This document shows, piece after piece, positions 17,683-25,547 of a DNA stretch of 64,000 nucleotides. The stretch spans positions 368,020 to 432,019 of the forward strand of contig JAQDNC010000001.1 of assembly GCA_027660625.1 (NCBI GenBank), in the 5' to 3' direction. Within the stretch, counting starts at the first letter, position 1; each line of letters begins with the position of its first letter. This stretch comes from Coriobacteriaceae bacterium AM100-PB1-1D-6A (GTDB lineage: Bacteria; Actinomycetota; Coriobacteriia; Coriobacteriales; Coriobacteriaceae). The notes under the pieces were generated by a model. It had not been told where the DNA came from. It ran no database searches and was given only the letters and a program-made list of their open reading frames with translations. The position numbers and the translations under genes are program-made.

Positions 17683-18051
17683 CTATTCGCAGATGTGGCT
17701 CATGCCTTGGTTGAGCATGGTGTAGACATGGTCGTCGGCAAGCGAGTAGAGGATGTTGCGCCCGTCGCGTCGGAATTTAACCAGGTGCGACTGCTTGAGC
17801 GTGCGCAGCTGGTGCGACACCGCAGACTGCGAGGTCGCGGTCGCTTCGGCGATGTCGGCCACGCAGAGCTCGCGACCCATGAGGGCATAGAGGATCTTGA
17901 TACGCGTGGTGTCGCTAAAGACCTTGAACAGGTCGGCAAGGTCGTACAGCAGCTCCTCGTCGGGAAGGTCCTCGGGCGAGCAAGTGGTGGGGACGTCGGG
18001 CACGATGCTGGTGTCGATGCCGGACTTCATTTCATCAGCTTGTTCGCTCAT
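17683..18051 (-). CDS. ArsR/SmtB-family zinc-type metal repressor
   Basis: 122 aa. Winged helix at about 45-100 (TTRIKILYALMGRELCVADIAEA, recognition helix SQSAVSHQLRTLK). The C-terminal helix holds D106, H108, H119 and E122, exactly the spacing of the alpha-5 zinc site of SmtB (D104/H106/H117/E120). The alpha-3 site is incomplete (ELCVAD has one Cys), so zinc-type sensing is more likely than CadC-type lead/cadmium sensing. It should release the operators at 18066-18120 and 17325-17342 when metal is present. Confidence 0.92.
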   Translation of the reverse strand: MSEQADEMKSGIDTSIVPDVPTTCSPEDLPDEELLYDLADLFKVFSDTTRIKILYALMGRELCVADIAEATATSQSAVSHQLRTLKQSHLVKFRRDGRNILYSLADDHVYTMLNQGMSHICE

Positions 18052-18065
18052 TGCAATATCCTTTC

Positions 18066-18120
18066 ATATGAACATGCGCTCATATAACTTACTTTCGAGT
18101 ATATGAGCGCATGTTCATAT
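18066..18120 (-). promoter_or_regulatory. Paired inverted ArsR-type operators
   Basis: ATATGAACATGCGCTCATAT at 18066-18085 and its exact reverse complement at 18101-18120 are separated by 15 bases. Together they cover the promoter region 15 bases upstream of the repressor gene. This is a double version of the site seen at 17325-17342. Confidence 0.8.
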
Positions 18121-18232
18121 GTCAATATAATTCGTGAAATATTTTGCTATCGAATGCTCCCAAAGGCGGCTAAGGGCATCGGTGGGCGCGAATAAGGCCG
18201 CTGATGCCAACGTGGGTACCTTAGCGACGTGC

Positions 18233-18267
18233 AAAAACGGGCCGATATCCACTTGGTTATCGGCCCG
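18233..18267 (-). terminator. Terminator of the exonuclease gene
   Basis: Arms CGGGCCGATA (18238-18247) and TATCGGCCCG (18258-18267), followed on the minus strand by TTTTT. It lies about 100 bases beyond the end of the gene at 18367-19335. Confidence 0.75.
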
Positions 18268-18366
18268 CATTGCGTTGCTTGAGAGGGACGCCTCGGCGTG
18301 TCGCTTTTGCGCGGGGCGTTATGGCCCGACGAGTATCGCTCGCGAATGGCGCCTCTGCTTGGCAAT

Positions 18367-19335
18367 CTACTTGGCAAATAGGTTCTTGAGGTTGAACTCG
18401 GCCTGGACGGTACGGAGCATGAGGTCGGTGTCGTCGAGGCCCAGGTGCTGCTCGTTGGCGTCGGCGGCGAGGGTGCCACGGCGGCGCGCCCAGTTCTCGA
18501 GCGCGGCGGGCGCGGACTCGCGGGGGAGCGAGCGCACATCGGCGTCCAGGCTGCGGCAGATCTGGCGCGAGTCGATGACGATGATCTTACCCGCGCGGCG
18601 TGCCTCGGCGTAACCGTCCAAGTGGATCTTGAACCAGCTGTCTTCAAAGGCGGCGTTGTGCGCCATGTACGGGTACTTCTTCATAAGCTTGAGCAGCTGC
18701 TTTTGCAGCTCTTTGTTCTCGCGGAAGGGCGTTTTGCCGTCGATGTCGTCCCAGGTGATGTGGTGGATATTCGACAACGGCACATCCTCGCCGCGGTAGA
18801 TATCGGGCAGGCCGCAGTAGTGCGCCTCGGCGTCGTGCGGGACGGCGTCGCTGGTGAGGTCCATGATCTCCCAGCCCACGTTGATGATATAGCCGCGCTC
18901 GGGTGCGCGGCCGGTGGTCTCGATGTCGATGCCGAGCACCGTGCCCTGAATGGGCTTGCGGGCGTAGGCGACGCCGAGCGCGTCGCGGTCGCCGCGGATC
19001 TCGCGCATGACGGACGCGGCGGTGCGCTTTTGCATCTTGCCGATGGCAGCGCAGGTGTCGGCGTCGGACAGGCCGCGCGAAAGCGTCGCGGGCGTCACGT
19101 TGCGCAGGCGCGCCTCGCCAATCTGGTCGCACAGGTCGCGGTTGCGGTCGGCTAGGTCGCGCACGGTGGCAAAGTCGAAGCCGGGGTCGTCCTCGGCGGT
19201 AAAGTACTCAGTCTCGAGCACCTTGAGGGCCTCTTCGCCTTTCTGACGCTCGGATTCCATGGCGCCGTGGTCGCCGTAGATAAACATGGGGATAAACGGC
19301 TGGCGCTCGTATTCGAGTGCTTGCGAAACGTTCAT
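18367..19335 (-). CDS. DnaQ-like 3'-5' exonuclease (DEDDh)
   Basis: 322 aa. The start was set at 19335 behind AAGGAGC; longer frames lack a site. The exonuclease core starts after a 115-residue N-terminal region. It has GIDIETTGRAP (Exo I, D and E), AHNAAFEDSW (Exo II) and HLGLDDTDLM (Exo III, H and D), defining a DEDDh nuclease. The N-terminal region (ALEYERQPFIPMFIYGDHGAMESERQKG) is unfamiliar and predicted soluble. It might process DNA or RNA 3' ends; substrate unknown. Downstream is a clean terminator at 18233-18267. Confidence 0.82.
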   Translation of the reverse strand: MNVSQALEYERQPFIPMFIYGDHGAMESERQKGEEALKVLETEYFTAEDDPGFDFATVRDLADRNRDLCDQIGEARLRNVTPATLSRGLSDADTCAAIGKMQKRTAASVMREIRGDRDALGVAYARKPIQGTVLGIDIETTGRAPERGYIINVGWEIMDLTSDAVPHDAEAHYCGLPDIYRGEDVPLSNIHHITWDDIDGKTPFRENKELQKQLLKLMKKYPYMAHNAAFEDSWFKIHLDGYAEARRAGKIIVIDSRQICRSLDADVRSLPRESAPAALENWARRRGTLAADANEQHLGLDDTDLMLRTVQAEFNLKNLFAK

Positions 19336-19416
19336 ATGCTGCTCCTTGGACGGGCCGCGTCGCGCGGCTCGGGTTTGTCGAGTTATGGCGAGATGATAGT
19401 TTACCATGGGCAACTA

Positions 19417-19476
19417 TTGGCATCACGCCTAGGACAATTACAATACCCTAGTTGACCGCTAGGACTTTTACAATGC
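19417..19476 (+). promoter_or_regulatory. Promoter with direct repeat before the metal permease gene
   Basis: TTGGCA (19417-19422), 16 bases, TACAAT (19439-19444) forms a sigma-70-type promoter. A near-repeat of CTAGGACNNTTACAAT starts at 19429 and again at 19459, which could be a regulator site for the permease. No Mn riboswitch consensus was seen. Confidence 0.45.
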
Positions 19477-19506
19477 TGCCGAAAGACACGAAAGGTTCCA
19501 TCCGTC

Positions 19507-20595
19507 ATGGATTTGCTGATTGATATTCTGCTCGACGCCGGCAAGGACACGCTCTCGCTGGTGCCGTTCTTGTTGGTGACATATCTGGTCCTCGAGACGC
19601 TTGAGCATGTTGCGGGCGACCGCGTTAACGGCGCCATTAAGCGTGCCGGCGCCGCTGGCCCCGTGGTTGGCTCGTTGCTGGGCATGGTGCCGCAGTGCGG
19701 CTTTTCGGCCATGGCGGCAACGCTATACGCCGGTCGCGTCGTGACGCTGGGCACCCTGGTGGCGGTGTTTCTCTCGACCTCCGACGAGATGCTGCCGCTG
19801 CTACTTGCCGAGCAGGTTCCCGTGCAGACTATGGCGATGCTTTTGGCTTCGAAGGCGCTGATCGCGCTGGTCACGGGCTTTATCGTGGATGCTGCCATTC
19901 GCGGCCTGCGTCGCAACGCCCGTGCGCATGTGGCGATTCGCCGTACCGTGTTGGGAACCGCTGTCAATCCGGCGCACGTTAACTGCGCGCATGACGATCA
20001 CAGCGGCGGTGACATCATCGATGAGGTGGCCGAGGCTGGCGTGAGTGCCGATCACATCCATGAGCTGTGCGAGCGCGACCATTGCGGTTGTGATGAAGAC
20101 GAGGACGAGCACGAACATGGACATGTCCACGATCACGGTCATGAGGGCGAGCATGAACACCATCATGGCCATGGTCACTCTCACTCACACGAAGGTGCGC
20201 CCGTCCTGTCGATTATCCGCAGCGCCATCTCGCATACCGTGCAGGTATCGGTATTCATTTTCCTAGTGACGCTGATTCTGGTCGCCGTGCTCGAGACCTT
20301 TGGCGAATCTGCGATCGAGCAGTTCCTGCGTGGCAACGAGACGCTCGCCGTCCTGGGTTCGGCGCTTGTCGGCCTGATCCCCAACTGCTCGGCGAGCGTG
20401 GTCATTACGCAGCTGTATCTGGAAGGCGCACTGCAACTGGCACCGATGCTCGCCGGCACGCTCATTTCCGCCGGCGTGGGCTACCTGGTCCTGTTCCGCA
20501 CCAACCGCAGCGCTCGCGAAAATGCCGTGTTCCTGGTCATGATGTACGTCATCGGCGTGGGCTGGGGCCTCGCCCTATCTGCCTTCGGCCTCTAA
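19507..20595 (+). CDS. Putative 10TM heavy-metal/manganese exporter (ArsP_2-like permease)
   Basis: 362 aa integral membrane protein with two similar halves. The first half holds MVPQCGFSAMAATLYAG, the second LIPNCSASVVITQLYLEG. These paired PxC motifs mark the permease group annotated as 10TM heavy-metal or manganese exporters. Between the halves, residues about 200-232 form a loop very rich in His, Glu and Asp (HVHDHGHEGEHEHHHGHGH), a probable metal-binding segment. It is expected to move a divalent metal out of the cell; which metal is unknown. Monocistronic, ended by the long terminator at 20607-20682. Confidence 0.75.
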   Translation: MDLLIDILLDAGKDTLSLVPFLLVTYLVLETLEHVAGDRVNGAIKRAGAAGPVVGSLLGMVPQCGFSAMAATLYAGRVVTLGTLVAVFLSTSDEMLPLLLAEQVPVQTMAMLLASKALIALVTGFIVDAAIRGLRRNARAHVAIRRTVLGTAVNPAHVNCAHDDHSGGDIIDEVAEAGVSADHIHELCERDHCGCDEDEDEHEHGHVHDHGHEGEHEHHHGHGHSHSHEGAPVLSIIRSAISHTVQVSVFIFLVTLILVAVLETFGESAIEQFLRGNETLAVLGSALVGLIPNCSASVVITQLYLEGALQLAPMLAGTLISAGVGYLVLFRTNRSARENAVFLVMMYVIGVGWGLALSAFGL

Positions 20596-20606
20596 GTAGG
20601 CCTAAC

Positions 20607-20682
20607 AAAACGGGCTTCAAAATAGCCATGCACGGCGTCTGCACAATGCGGCGACGCATGGCATTTTGAAGCCCGTTTTTTT
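20607..20682 (+). terminator. Long-stem terminator of the permease gene
   Basis: The outer stem AACGGGCTTCAAAAT pairs with ATTTTGAAGCCCGTT; an inner GCCATGC pairs with GCATGGC, with one unpaired A between the stems. A run of T follows on the + strand, and the A-run at the other end could serve the opposite strand. Confidence 0.85.
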
Positions 20683-20724
20683 GTTGAGCCACGGATCCTG
20701 AGCGCTCACACCGTCCAAAACAAA

Positions 20725-20761
20725 AAGGCAGATTTCCGGGCATGTCCCAAAAATCTACCTT
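20725..20761 (-). repeat. GGGACATG-core hairpin after the YaiI-like gene
   Basis: Read on the minus strand: arms AAGGTAGATTT and AAATCTGCCTT (one G-U pair) enclose GGGACATGCCC, followed by a T-run. It begins just after the stop of the gene at 20764 and can serve as its terminator. The off-centre GGGAC links it to the other hairpins of the window. Confidence 0.75.
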
Positions 20762-20763
20762 GG

Positions 20764-21246
20764 TTAGCGCAGCAGCTCGGTGAGGTTGCGCTTAAAGCGG
20801 GCGCGGTCTTCGCTGGTGAAGGCTGCTGGCCCGCGGGTGCGACCGCCAGCGCGGCGCACCTTCTTTTCTTCGTGACGAATAAACAGCTGCATGTCGATGG
20901 TCGCCTTGTCGTACACGCGCCCGCGCACGCCGATGGCGGAGGCATCGCGGCCGAGCACCATGCTCGCCAGGCCAATGTCCTGCGTCACGACCACGTCGCC
21001 CGCCTGCAGACGTTCGACAATGGCAAAGTCGGCACTATCGGCGCCCACGCTCACATCGAGCGTGGTGACCCAAAAGCCGCGTCGCGCGTGCTCGGCATCA
21101 CGTGGATCGTCGCGGCGAATGTGCCGCTCCAGGTTCTGCGTGCTGTTGCCGGCAATCACCACGGCGACGCCCGCCCGCCGCGCGCAGTCGATCGACTCAC
21201 GCGTGACCGGGCAGGCGTCAGCATCAATAAACAGCGTTCGCGGCAT
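20764..21246 (-). CDS. YaiI/YqxD family (DUF188) protein
   Basis: 160 aa, close to the usual family length. It begins with the conserved LFIDADACPV and has VVIAGNSTQN, the VTTLDVSVGADSADF segment and a GDVVVTQDIGLA stretch, all standard for YaiI/YqxD. A PIN-like nuclease fold with acidic residues (D8, D10) has been suggested for the family, but no activity is established. It starts immediately after the stop of the HdeD-like gene at 21247, so the two are co-transcribed. Confidence 0.92.
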   Translation of the reverse strand: MPRTLFIDADACPVTRESIDCARRAGVAVVIAGNSTQNLERHIRRDDPRDAEHARRGFWVTTLDVSVGADSADFAIVERLQAGDVVVTQDIGLASMVLGRDASAIGVRGRVYDKATIDMQLFIRHEEKKVRRAGGRTRGPAAFTSEDRARFKRNLTELLR

Positions 21247-21849
21247 CTAGCGCACCAGCTTGCCAAAGCGGATAGCGCGAATAATCAGCGTCACCCCAAA
21301 CACCAGGAGCGCGGCGCCGCTAAAGATGACGAGCATCTTTGCCGACCACAGTGGATAGATAAACACGAACATGCCGGCGATGATGGAGAGCGCGCCGCTC
21401 AGGATGGCAAGGGCGCGGTTAGACGAAAGCTCGGACTCCAGAATGGACATGACGCCTTCGACGATCCAGCCAAAGCCAGCCACGACCACCACGAGCGTGG
21501 TGAGCGTCGCGGTCGAGAAAGCCTGATTGCGCAGGATTATGACGCCGCCCAGGATGATGAGCAGGTTGGAGATGATGCTCGTCACGCGCCAGCCGGCGGG
21601 CAGTAGCGGCTCAAAAATGGCGGTGAACAGCCTGACGCCAGCCGTGATCACAAAGTAGAAGCCCAGGACGGTCGTCAAAAAGACGAGGGACTTGGCGGGC
21701 GCAAACAGCAGCGCGATGCCGGCAAGCAGCGCGATGACGCCCGTGACGGCGTAGATCCAGCGCACGGCCTTGATTGCCTTGCCTGCCATGCTTTTCTCGT
21801 CAAATCCAAACAGGTTCGACTGCTGGTCGTCGTTCTTAAAGATGCCCAT
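21247..21849 (-). CDS. HdeD/DUF308-like membrane protein
   Basis: 200 aa. The start was put at 21849 because AAAGGAGA precedes it. After a 25-residue soluble N-terminus come six membrane helices in pairs with short loops (WIYAVTGVIALLAGIALLF, LVFLTTVLGFYFVITAGVRL, and so on), as in the HdeD acid-resistance family. Function in this group is unknown. It directly precedes the YaiI-like gene on the same strand with no spacer. Confidence 0.8.
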   Translation of the reverse strand: MGIFKNDDQQSNLFGFDEKSMAGKAIKAVRWIYAVTGVIALLAGIALLFAPAKSLVFLTTVLGFYFVITAGVRLFTAIFEPLLPAGWRVTSIISNLLIILGGVIILRNQAFSTATLTTLVVVVAGFGWIVEGVMSILESELSSNRALAILSGALSIIAGMFVFIYPLWSAKMLVIFSGAALLVFGVTLIIRAIRFGKLVR

Positions 21850-22064
21850 GAGGTCTCCTTTCCGCGCGGCGTTTGCCGTCATTGTTGTTTTTGCGGCGTA
21901 TGCCGCAGTTGCTACAACAAGTATCGCCTAAAGGCACCGGCGTATGGGTCGGGGAGGGCGAAGTGTAACCCAAAGGTCCCGATTTGTTCTCGTTGTTCCC
22001 CATGTCGCGTTTTTCTATTCAACAGGTGTAGAACATTGCGGCTCTGTTCGTTATTGCCTGCGTT

Positions 22065-22083
22065 TTAGGTTAGATTTTCCTAA
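22065..22083 (+). promoter_or_regulatory. Candidate DtxR/IdeR-type box
   Basis: TTAGGTTAGATTTTCCTAA matches the DtxR/IdeR consensus (TTAGGTTAGGCTAACCTAA) at 15 of 19 positions, with both outer half-sites TTAGG/CCTAA intact. It ends 30 bases before the nitroreductase start, a position suited to repression. Confidence 0.4.
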
Positions 22084-22112
22084 GAACAATTGGCTTGTAT
22101 TGGGGGGTTCCT

Positions 22113-22784
22113 ATGAACGAAGCAGTTCCCGAGGCACCGTCGAGTGTCGAATCGATGGCAAAGCAGGGCTGCGAAAAGCTCGGTCTGGAATCGTTTGACG
22201 CGCTGGTCCGTCGTGCTCGCACATGCCGTCGCTTTGACGAGTCCATGCGCGTGCCGCGCGAGTTTTTGCTCGAGCTGGCAGAGCTGGCGCACCTGGCTCC
22301 CTGCGGCGCCAATGCTCAGCGCCTACGCTTTCATGTGGTGAGCGACGCCGAGGAGTGTTCGAGCTTATTTGAAAAGCTCGCATGGGCTGGTGCGCTCAAG
22401 GATTGGTCGGGTCCTGTCGAGGGCGAGCGCCCGACCGGCTACATCGCAGTTCTTGCTGAGCGTACCGTTCCCGGCAAGCCCGCCGCGCCTATCACCGAGG
22501 TTGACACGGGCATCGCGGCTCAGACGATGATGCTCGCCGCGCGCGGCGCCACGCCCGAGGTGGCGGCCTGCATGTTCAAGGCCTTTACGCCCCGCGCTAT
22601 CGACGCCATGGGGCTCGATAACGACAAGTATGAACTCAAGCTGATCATGGCGTTTGGCGTGCCGGCCGAGACCCAGGTGATCGACGCGAATGATTCCAAC
22701 CCCGACGGCTCAATTAATTACTGGCGCGACGAGGAGCAGGTGCATCACGTGCCCAAGCGCCCGCTCGCCGACGTGCTGGTGTAG
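22113..22784 (+). CDS. Nitroreductase-family flavoprotein
   Basis: 223 aa, ATG after a G-rich ribosome site. The N-terminal RRARTCRRFDES motif and APCGANAQRLRFHVV are the FMN-binding elements of the nitroreductase fold. GIAAQTMMLAARGA is the dimer helix. The C-terminal INYWRDEEQVHHVPKRPLADVL is characteristic of a subgroup found in gut anaerobes. It likely uses NAD(P)H to reduce a small molecule; the substrate is unknown. A DtxR-like box upstream raises the possibility of metal-dependent expression. Confidence 0.85.
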   Translation: MNEAVPEAPSSVESMAKQGCEKLGLESFDALVRRARTCRRFDESMRVPREFLLELAELAHLAPCGANAQRLRFHVVSDAEECSSLFEKLAWAGALKDWSGPVEGERPTGYIAVLAERTVPGKPAAPITEVDTGIAAQTMMLAARGATPEVAACMFKAFTPRAIDAMGLDNDKYELKLIMAFGVPAETQVIDANDSNPDGSINYWRDEEQVHHVPKRPLADVLV

Positions 22785-22817
22785 TTGCGCGCCATTTCGG
22801 CGTAATCCGGCGGCAAA

Positions 22818-22852
22818 ACCACCACAAAGGTGCCCGTCCCCTTTGTGGTGGT
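22818..22852 (-). repeat. GGGACRGG-core hairpin, ACCACCAC family, copy 2
   Basis: Perfect arms ACCACCACAAAG and CTTTGTGGTGGT around a core that reads GGGACGGGCAC on the minus strand. Located 34 bases after the nitroreductase stop, where it may end transcription. Confidence 0.85.
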
Positions 22853-22867
22853 ACGAGGGGAGGGCAT

Positions 22868-23410
22868 GTGGCCGATCTGTATTTGGCGCGGCATGGGCAG
22901 ACCGAGCTCAATGTGCAGAACATTTTGCAGGGCTGGCACGATTCGCCGCTTACGGTGCGCGGGCGCGAGCAGGCACTGGCGACGCGCGCGGCGTTTGAGG
23001 CGCGCGGCATCTCCTTTGACCATGCGTATTCGTCTCCGTTGGGTCGGGCACGGTGTACGGCAGAGCTGATCGTTGGCGAGGGCCGTTCCATAGAGCTGGT
23101 CGATGACCTGCGCGAGTGGCATTTGGGATCGTTGGAGGGCACATCAAACCGCGAGATGCCGGCGCAACCCTGGGGCGATTATCCGGTCGCCTTTGGTGGC
23201 GAGTCGGAAAGTGAGCTTCGCGCACGTATGGTCGCGGCGCTGTCTCGTATTATGGCCCGGCCTCGGCACGACTGCGTGCTGGCCGTTTCCCACGGCTCAG
23301 CCTGCCAGGAGTTTCTTGAGTATGTGGTCGGCGGGGGAGAACAGCCCGACAACGGCGCCGTGCTTCATTTTGGCTATTGTGATGGGGCGTTTTCGCTCCT
23401 TGATTGGTAA
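22868..23410 (+). CDS. Histidine phosphatase family protein (phosphoglycerate mutase-like) 1
   Basis: 180 aa, GTG start after AGGGGAGGGC. LARHGQTELNVQNILQGW contains the RHG catalytic motif. The second conserved His lies in VSHGSACQEFLEYV. The acid residue is in LREWHLGSLEG. This is the two-His branch-1 fold (PhoE/GpmB type). It is followed 20 bases later by a paralogue with about the same domain plan, so this is a tandem duplication. Substrate unknown. Confidence 0.85.
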   Translation: MADLYLARHGQTELNVQNILQGWHDSPLTVRGREQALATRAAFEARGISFDHAYSSPLGRARCTAELIVGEGRSIELVDDLREWHLGSLEGTSNREMPAQPWGDYPVAFGGESESELRARMVAALSRIMARPRHDCVLAVSHGSACQEFLEYVVGGGEQPDNGAVLHFGYCDGAFSLLDW

Positions 23411-23429
23411 CGAGCGAAAGGACCCCCCT

Positions 23430-24065
23430 ATGAATAAAGATCTGTATCTGGTCCGTCATGGACAGACGATATTTAACCTCAAGCGCATTATTCAGGGCTG
23501 GAGTGATTCGCCGCTCACGCAGTTGGGCTGCGAGCAGGCGGCGCGCGCTGGCATGTTCTTGCGAGCGCGTGGCATCGAGCCCGACCACGCCTACACCTCG
23601 ACGCTGCATCGCACCGAGCAGACTATCGCCAACCTGTGGCCGGGCCTTGCCTACGAGCGTCTGGACGGTCTGTGCGAGTGGTTCTTTGGCGATTTTGAGG
23701 CCGAGCGCGTGATGCTCATGCCCGAGCGTCCGTGGCGTGACTTCTACCGCCAATTTGGCGGCGAGGGGCAGATGCAGGTGCGCGAGCGCATGGTGGCGAC
23801 GTTGACTGATCTTATGCGACGTCCGGACCATTCGTGCGTGCTTGCGGTGAGCCATGCCTCAGCCATCAAGGAATTTTTGGACCACGTGAGGGGAGCGGCG
23901 GCCGACGAGCGCGAGCGCGTGCCGGGCAACTGCTCAGTGCTGCATTTTGCATTTGACGATGCAGCCGATACGTTTGATCTGGTCGAAGTCTTTACACAGG
24001 AAGATTATGCGCGCGAGCTGGGGCTTGAGCCGCTCGTGGCTGCCGCGGGTCCGCAACGCGGGTAG
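23430..24065 (+). CDS. Histidine phosphatase family protein 2
   Basis: 211 aa. ATG 23430 sits behind GAAAGGA. It shares with the upstream gene the start DLYLVRHGQTIFNLKRIIQGW, the SDSPLT-LG pattern and VSHASAIKEFLDHV, showing a local duplication. It has an extra C-terminal tail (ARELGLEPLVAAAGP). The activity is expected to be a phosphomonoesterase or mutase of unknown substrate. Terminated at 24111-24148. Confidence 0.85.
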   Translation: MNKDLYLVRHGQTIFNLKRIIQGWSDSPLTQLGCEQAARAGMFLRARGIEPDHAYTSTLHRTEQTIANLWPGLAYERLDGLCEWFFGDFEAERVMLMPERPWRDFYRQFGGEGQMQVRERMVATLTDLMRRPDHSCVLAVSHASAIKEFLDHVRGAAADERERVPGNCSVLHFAFDDAADTFDLVEVFTQEDYARELGLEPLVAAAGPQRG

Positions 24066-24110
24066 CGCGGGCGCGGCGATGCGGATCGCCGACGTAATTG
24101 CTCGATGCGA

Positions 24111-24148
24111 AAGGGGCGGGGATGCATGCGCATGTATCCCCGCCCCTT
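24111..24148 (+). terminator. Terminator after the tandem phosphatases
   Basis: The arms are AAGGGGCGGGGAT and ATCCCCGCCCCTT with CATGCGCATG inside. A T-rich TGTTTGTTG follows on the + strand. Because the stem is nearly symmetrical it may also act for the convergent gene at 24193. Confidence 0.8.
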
Positions 24149-24192
24149 GTTTGTTGAGCTGCCGAGTCTTTGTACTGGGCGTTTACGCCCTG

Positions 24193-24873
24193 TTAGAACC
24201 TTGCGATCTGGTGGGTGAGCAGACCCGTTGGAACCTGCGGTGCGCCGCCGGTGACCTGCGCGGCGGGGAATAGCGCGGCAACGGTAAAGTTGAACGGCTC
24301 TTTGCCCGTGTAGGTGCCGGCTGTGCGTGCCTCGTCTGCCAGGAGCTGCGCCGCCCCTGCCAGCGCGGCAGCATAGGTGGGATCGTCAGCCGGCGTCGGC
24401 TCCGGTGCCTGGTCGAGCATGGCTCGGATGGCGGCAACGGCATCCTCGCGCTTGACCTCCCACATACGGTGCGTAATGCCGGCGGGGTCGGTGACGGCAT
24501 AGAGCGACGCGCCCTCTTTGGCGGCGCCGAGGATGATATCCATGACAGGCGAGGCCTCGTAGGCGAGCGTTACAGGGCGCGGCTGGACCTTAAGCTCGGC
24601 GATTGCGCGGGCGGCTGCGGTCGCACCTGCGGGGGTCGCGCCGTCGCCCGCCAGTACGCCGGCCGGGCAAATCGCCACGACACCCGTCACGCGACCCGGT
24701 TCGCCCGAGCACTCGTACACGTAATACGCCGCGCCCGGATCTTTGAGCATAAGCCCGTCGGCGATGGCGTCGCGCAGGGCGTCGTTGCTGCTCAGGATAC
24801 CGCCCATCTGCGGCAGCGCTTCGAGCACGCGGTCCTGAGCTGGGCGGATGCAGGGAAACGGAAGTGCTTTCAT
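24193..24873 (-). CDS. Short DUF1015-like protein
   Basis: 226 aa, about half the usual DUF1015 length. The start KALPFPCIRPAQDRVLEALP and the segment AYYVYECSGEPGRVTGVVA match the DUF1015 pattern as I remember it. The middle and the end are shortened relative to the 400-residue members. No catalytic motif is known for the family. It lies 40 bases beyond the end of the decayed peptidase at 24913-25392, on the same strand, and was probably its operon partner. Confidence 0.55.
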   Translation of the reverse strand: MKALPFPCIRPAQDRVLEALPQMGGILSSNDALRDAIADGLMLKDPGAAYYVYECSGEPGRVTGVVAICPAGVLAGDGATPAGATAAARAIAELKVQPRPVTLAYEASPVMDIILGAAKEGASLYAVTDPAGITHRMWEVKREDAVAAIRAMLDQAPEPTPADDPTYAAALAGAAQLLADEARTAGTYTGKEPFNFTVAALFPAAQVTGGAPQVPTGLLTHQIARF

Positions 24874-24912
24874 GGGCGGTCCTAACGCGCGAGTCGGTTT
24901 GTTCGCGGCTTA

Positions 24913-25392
24913 TTATGCCCCAACTTGGACGCTTGCGTCCCAGAGCGTGTTGTCAACAAGCGCGATGAGTACGTTCTGGCAGCGAACGATATCGGCATGG
25001 GCCCCGGCTCGTTGGGCTTATGCGCGAGCACCAACGAGCCGGGGCCGTAGCTCATGCAATTGCGGTTACCCGGCTTGCCGGCAATGACGGCGGTATCGGT
25101 GCAGCCGGTAAAGAAGCTGGCGGGCACGTCCGCGTCTGTCACGTCATCGGCGGCGCGCTTGAGCGCAGCTAGGAGGGGAGAGTTCGGGTCGCGCTCGATG
25201 GCGGGGCGGTCGCCTGTCACGGTATAGCTTCCATGGCAGCCGGGGACCGCGGCCTCGGCGACGGCAATGGCATGCTTGGCCATATTGATCGCGGCGGCCG
25301 TATCGGTCGGCGGCGTCAGGCGCATGTCGACCCAGACCTTGGCGTGGTCGGGCACGACAAAGGGGCGATAGCCGCCCTCGTCATCATCAACC
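24913..25392 (-). pseudogene. M20-family metallopeptidase remnant (ArgE/DapE-like)
   Basis: Only the C-terminal part survives. It reads VVPDHAKVWVDMRL, then FFTGCTDTAVIAGKPGNRN and the family-typical SYGPGSLVLAHKPNE. After that the frame breaks. The correct continuation (ADIVRCQNVLIALVDNTLW to GA and a TAA at 24913) is in another frame, so there is a frameshift near 24995. About 190 N-terminal residues are missing at a junction near 25392. The break lies in a perfect 16-base inverted repeat (25000-25015 with 25031-25046). Inactive gene. Confidence 0.8.
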
Positions 25393-25401
25393 ATATGAAA
25401 C

Positions 25402-25436
25402 CTTACAATCAGTTTGCTTTGCAAACCGATTGTAAG
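25402..25436. repeat. Imperfect palindrome at the pseudogene/nuclease-like junction
   Basis: Arms CTTACAATC-A-GTTTGC and GCAAAC-C-GATTGTAAG with a TTT loop. It marks the point where the M20 peptidase coding region stops abruptly, so it may be a recombination or insertion end. Confidence 0.55.
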
Positions 25437-25547
25437 TCACCTGCAGATTCGCGACGTGCACGTAGCAGCATTTACCGTTCGCAGGCCGAGCCATCGCGTT
25501 TGCCGTCCGGGCGGGTTTACAAACGACGCAGTGGGTACGTACTCTCC

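Noticed and set aside
19414..19506. Manganese (yybP-ykoY) riboswitch before the 10TM permease
   Set aside because: The leader is too short and lacks the conserved loop sequences of that riboswitch.
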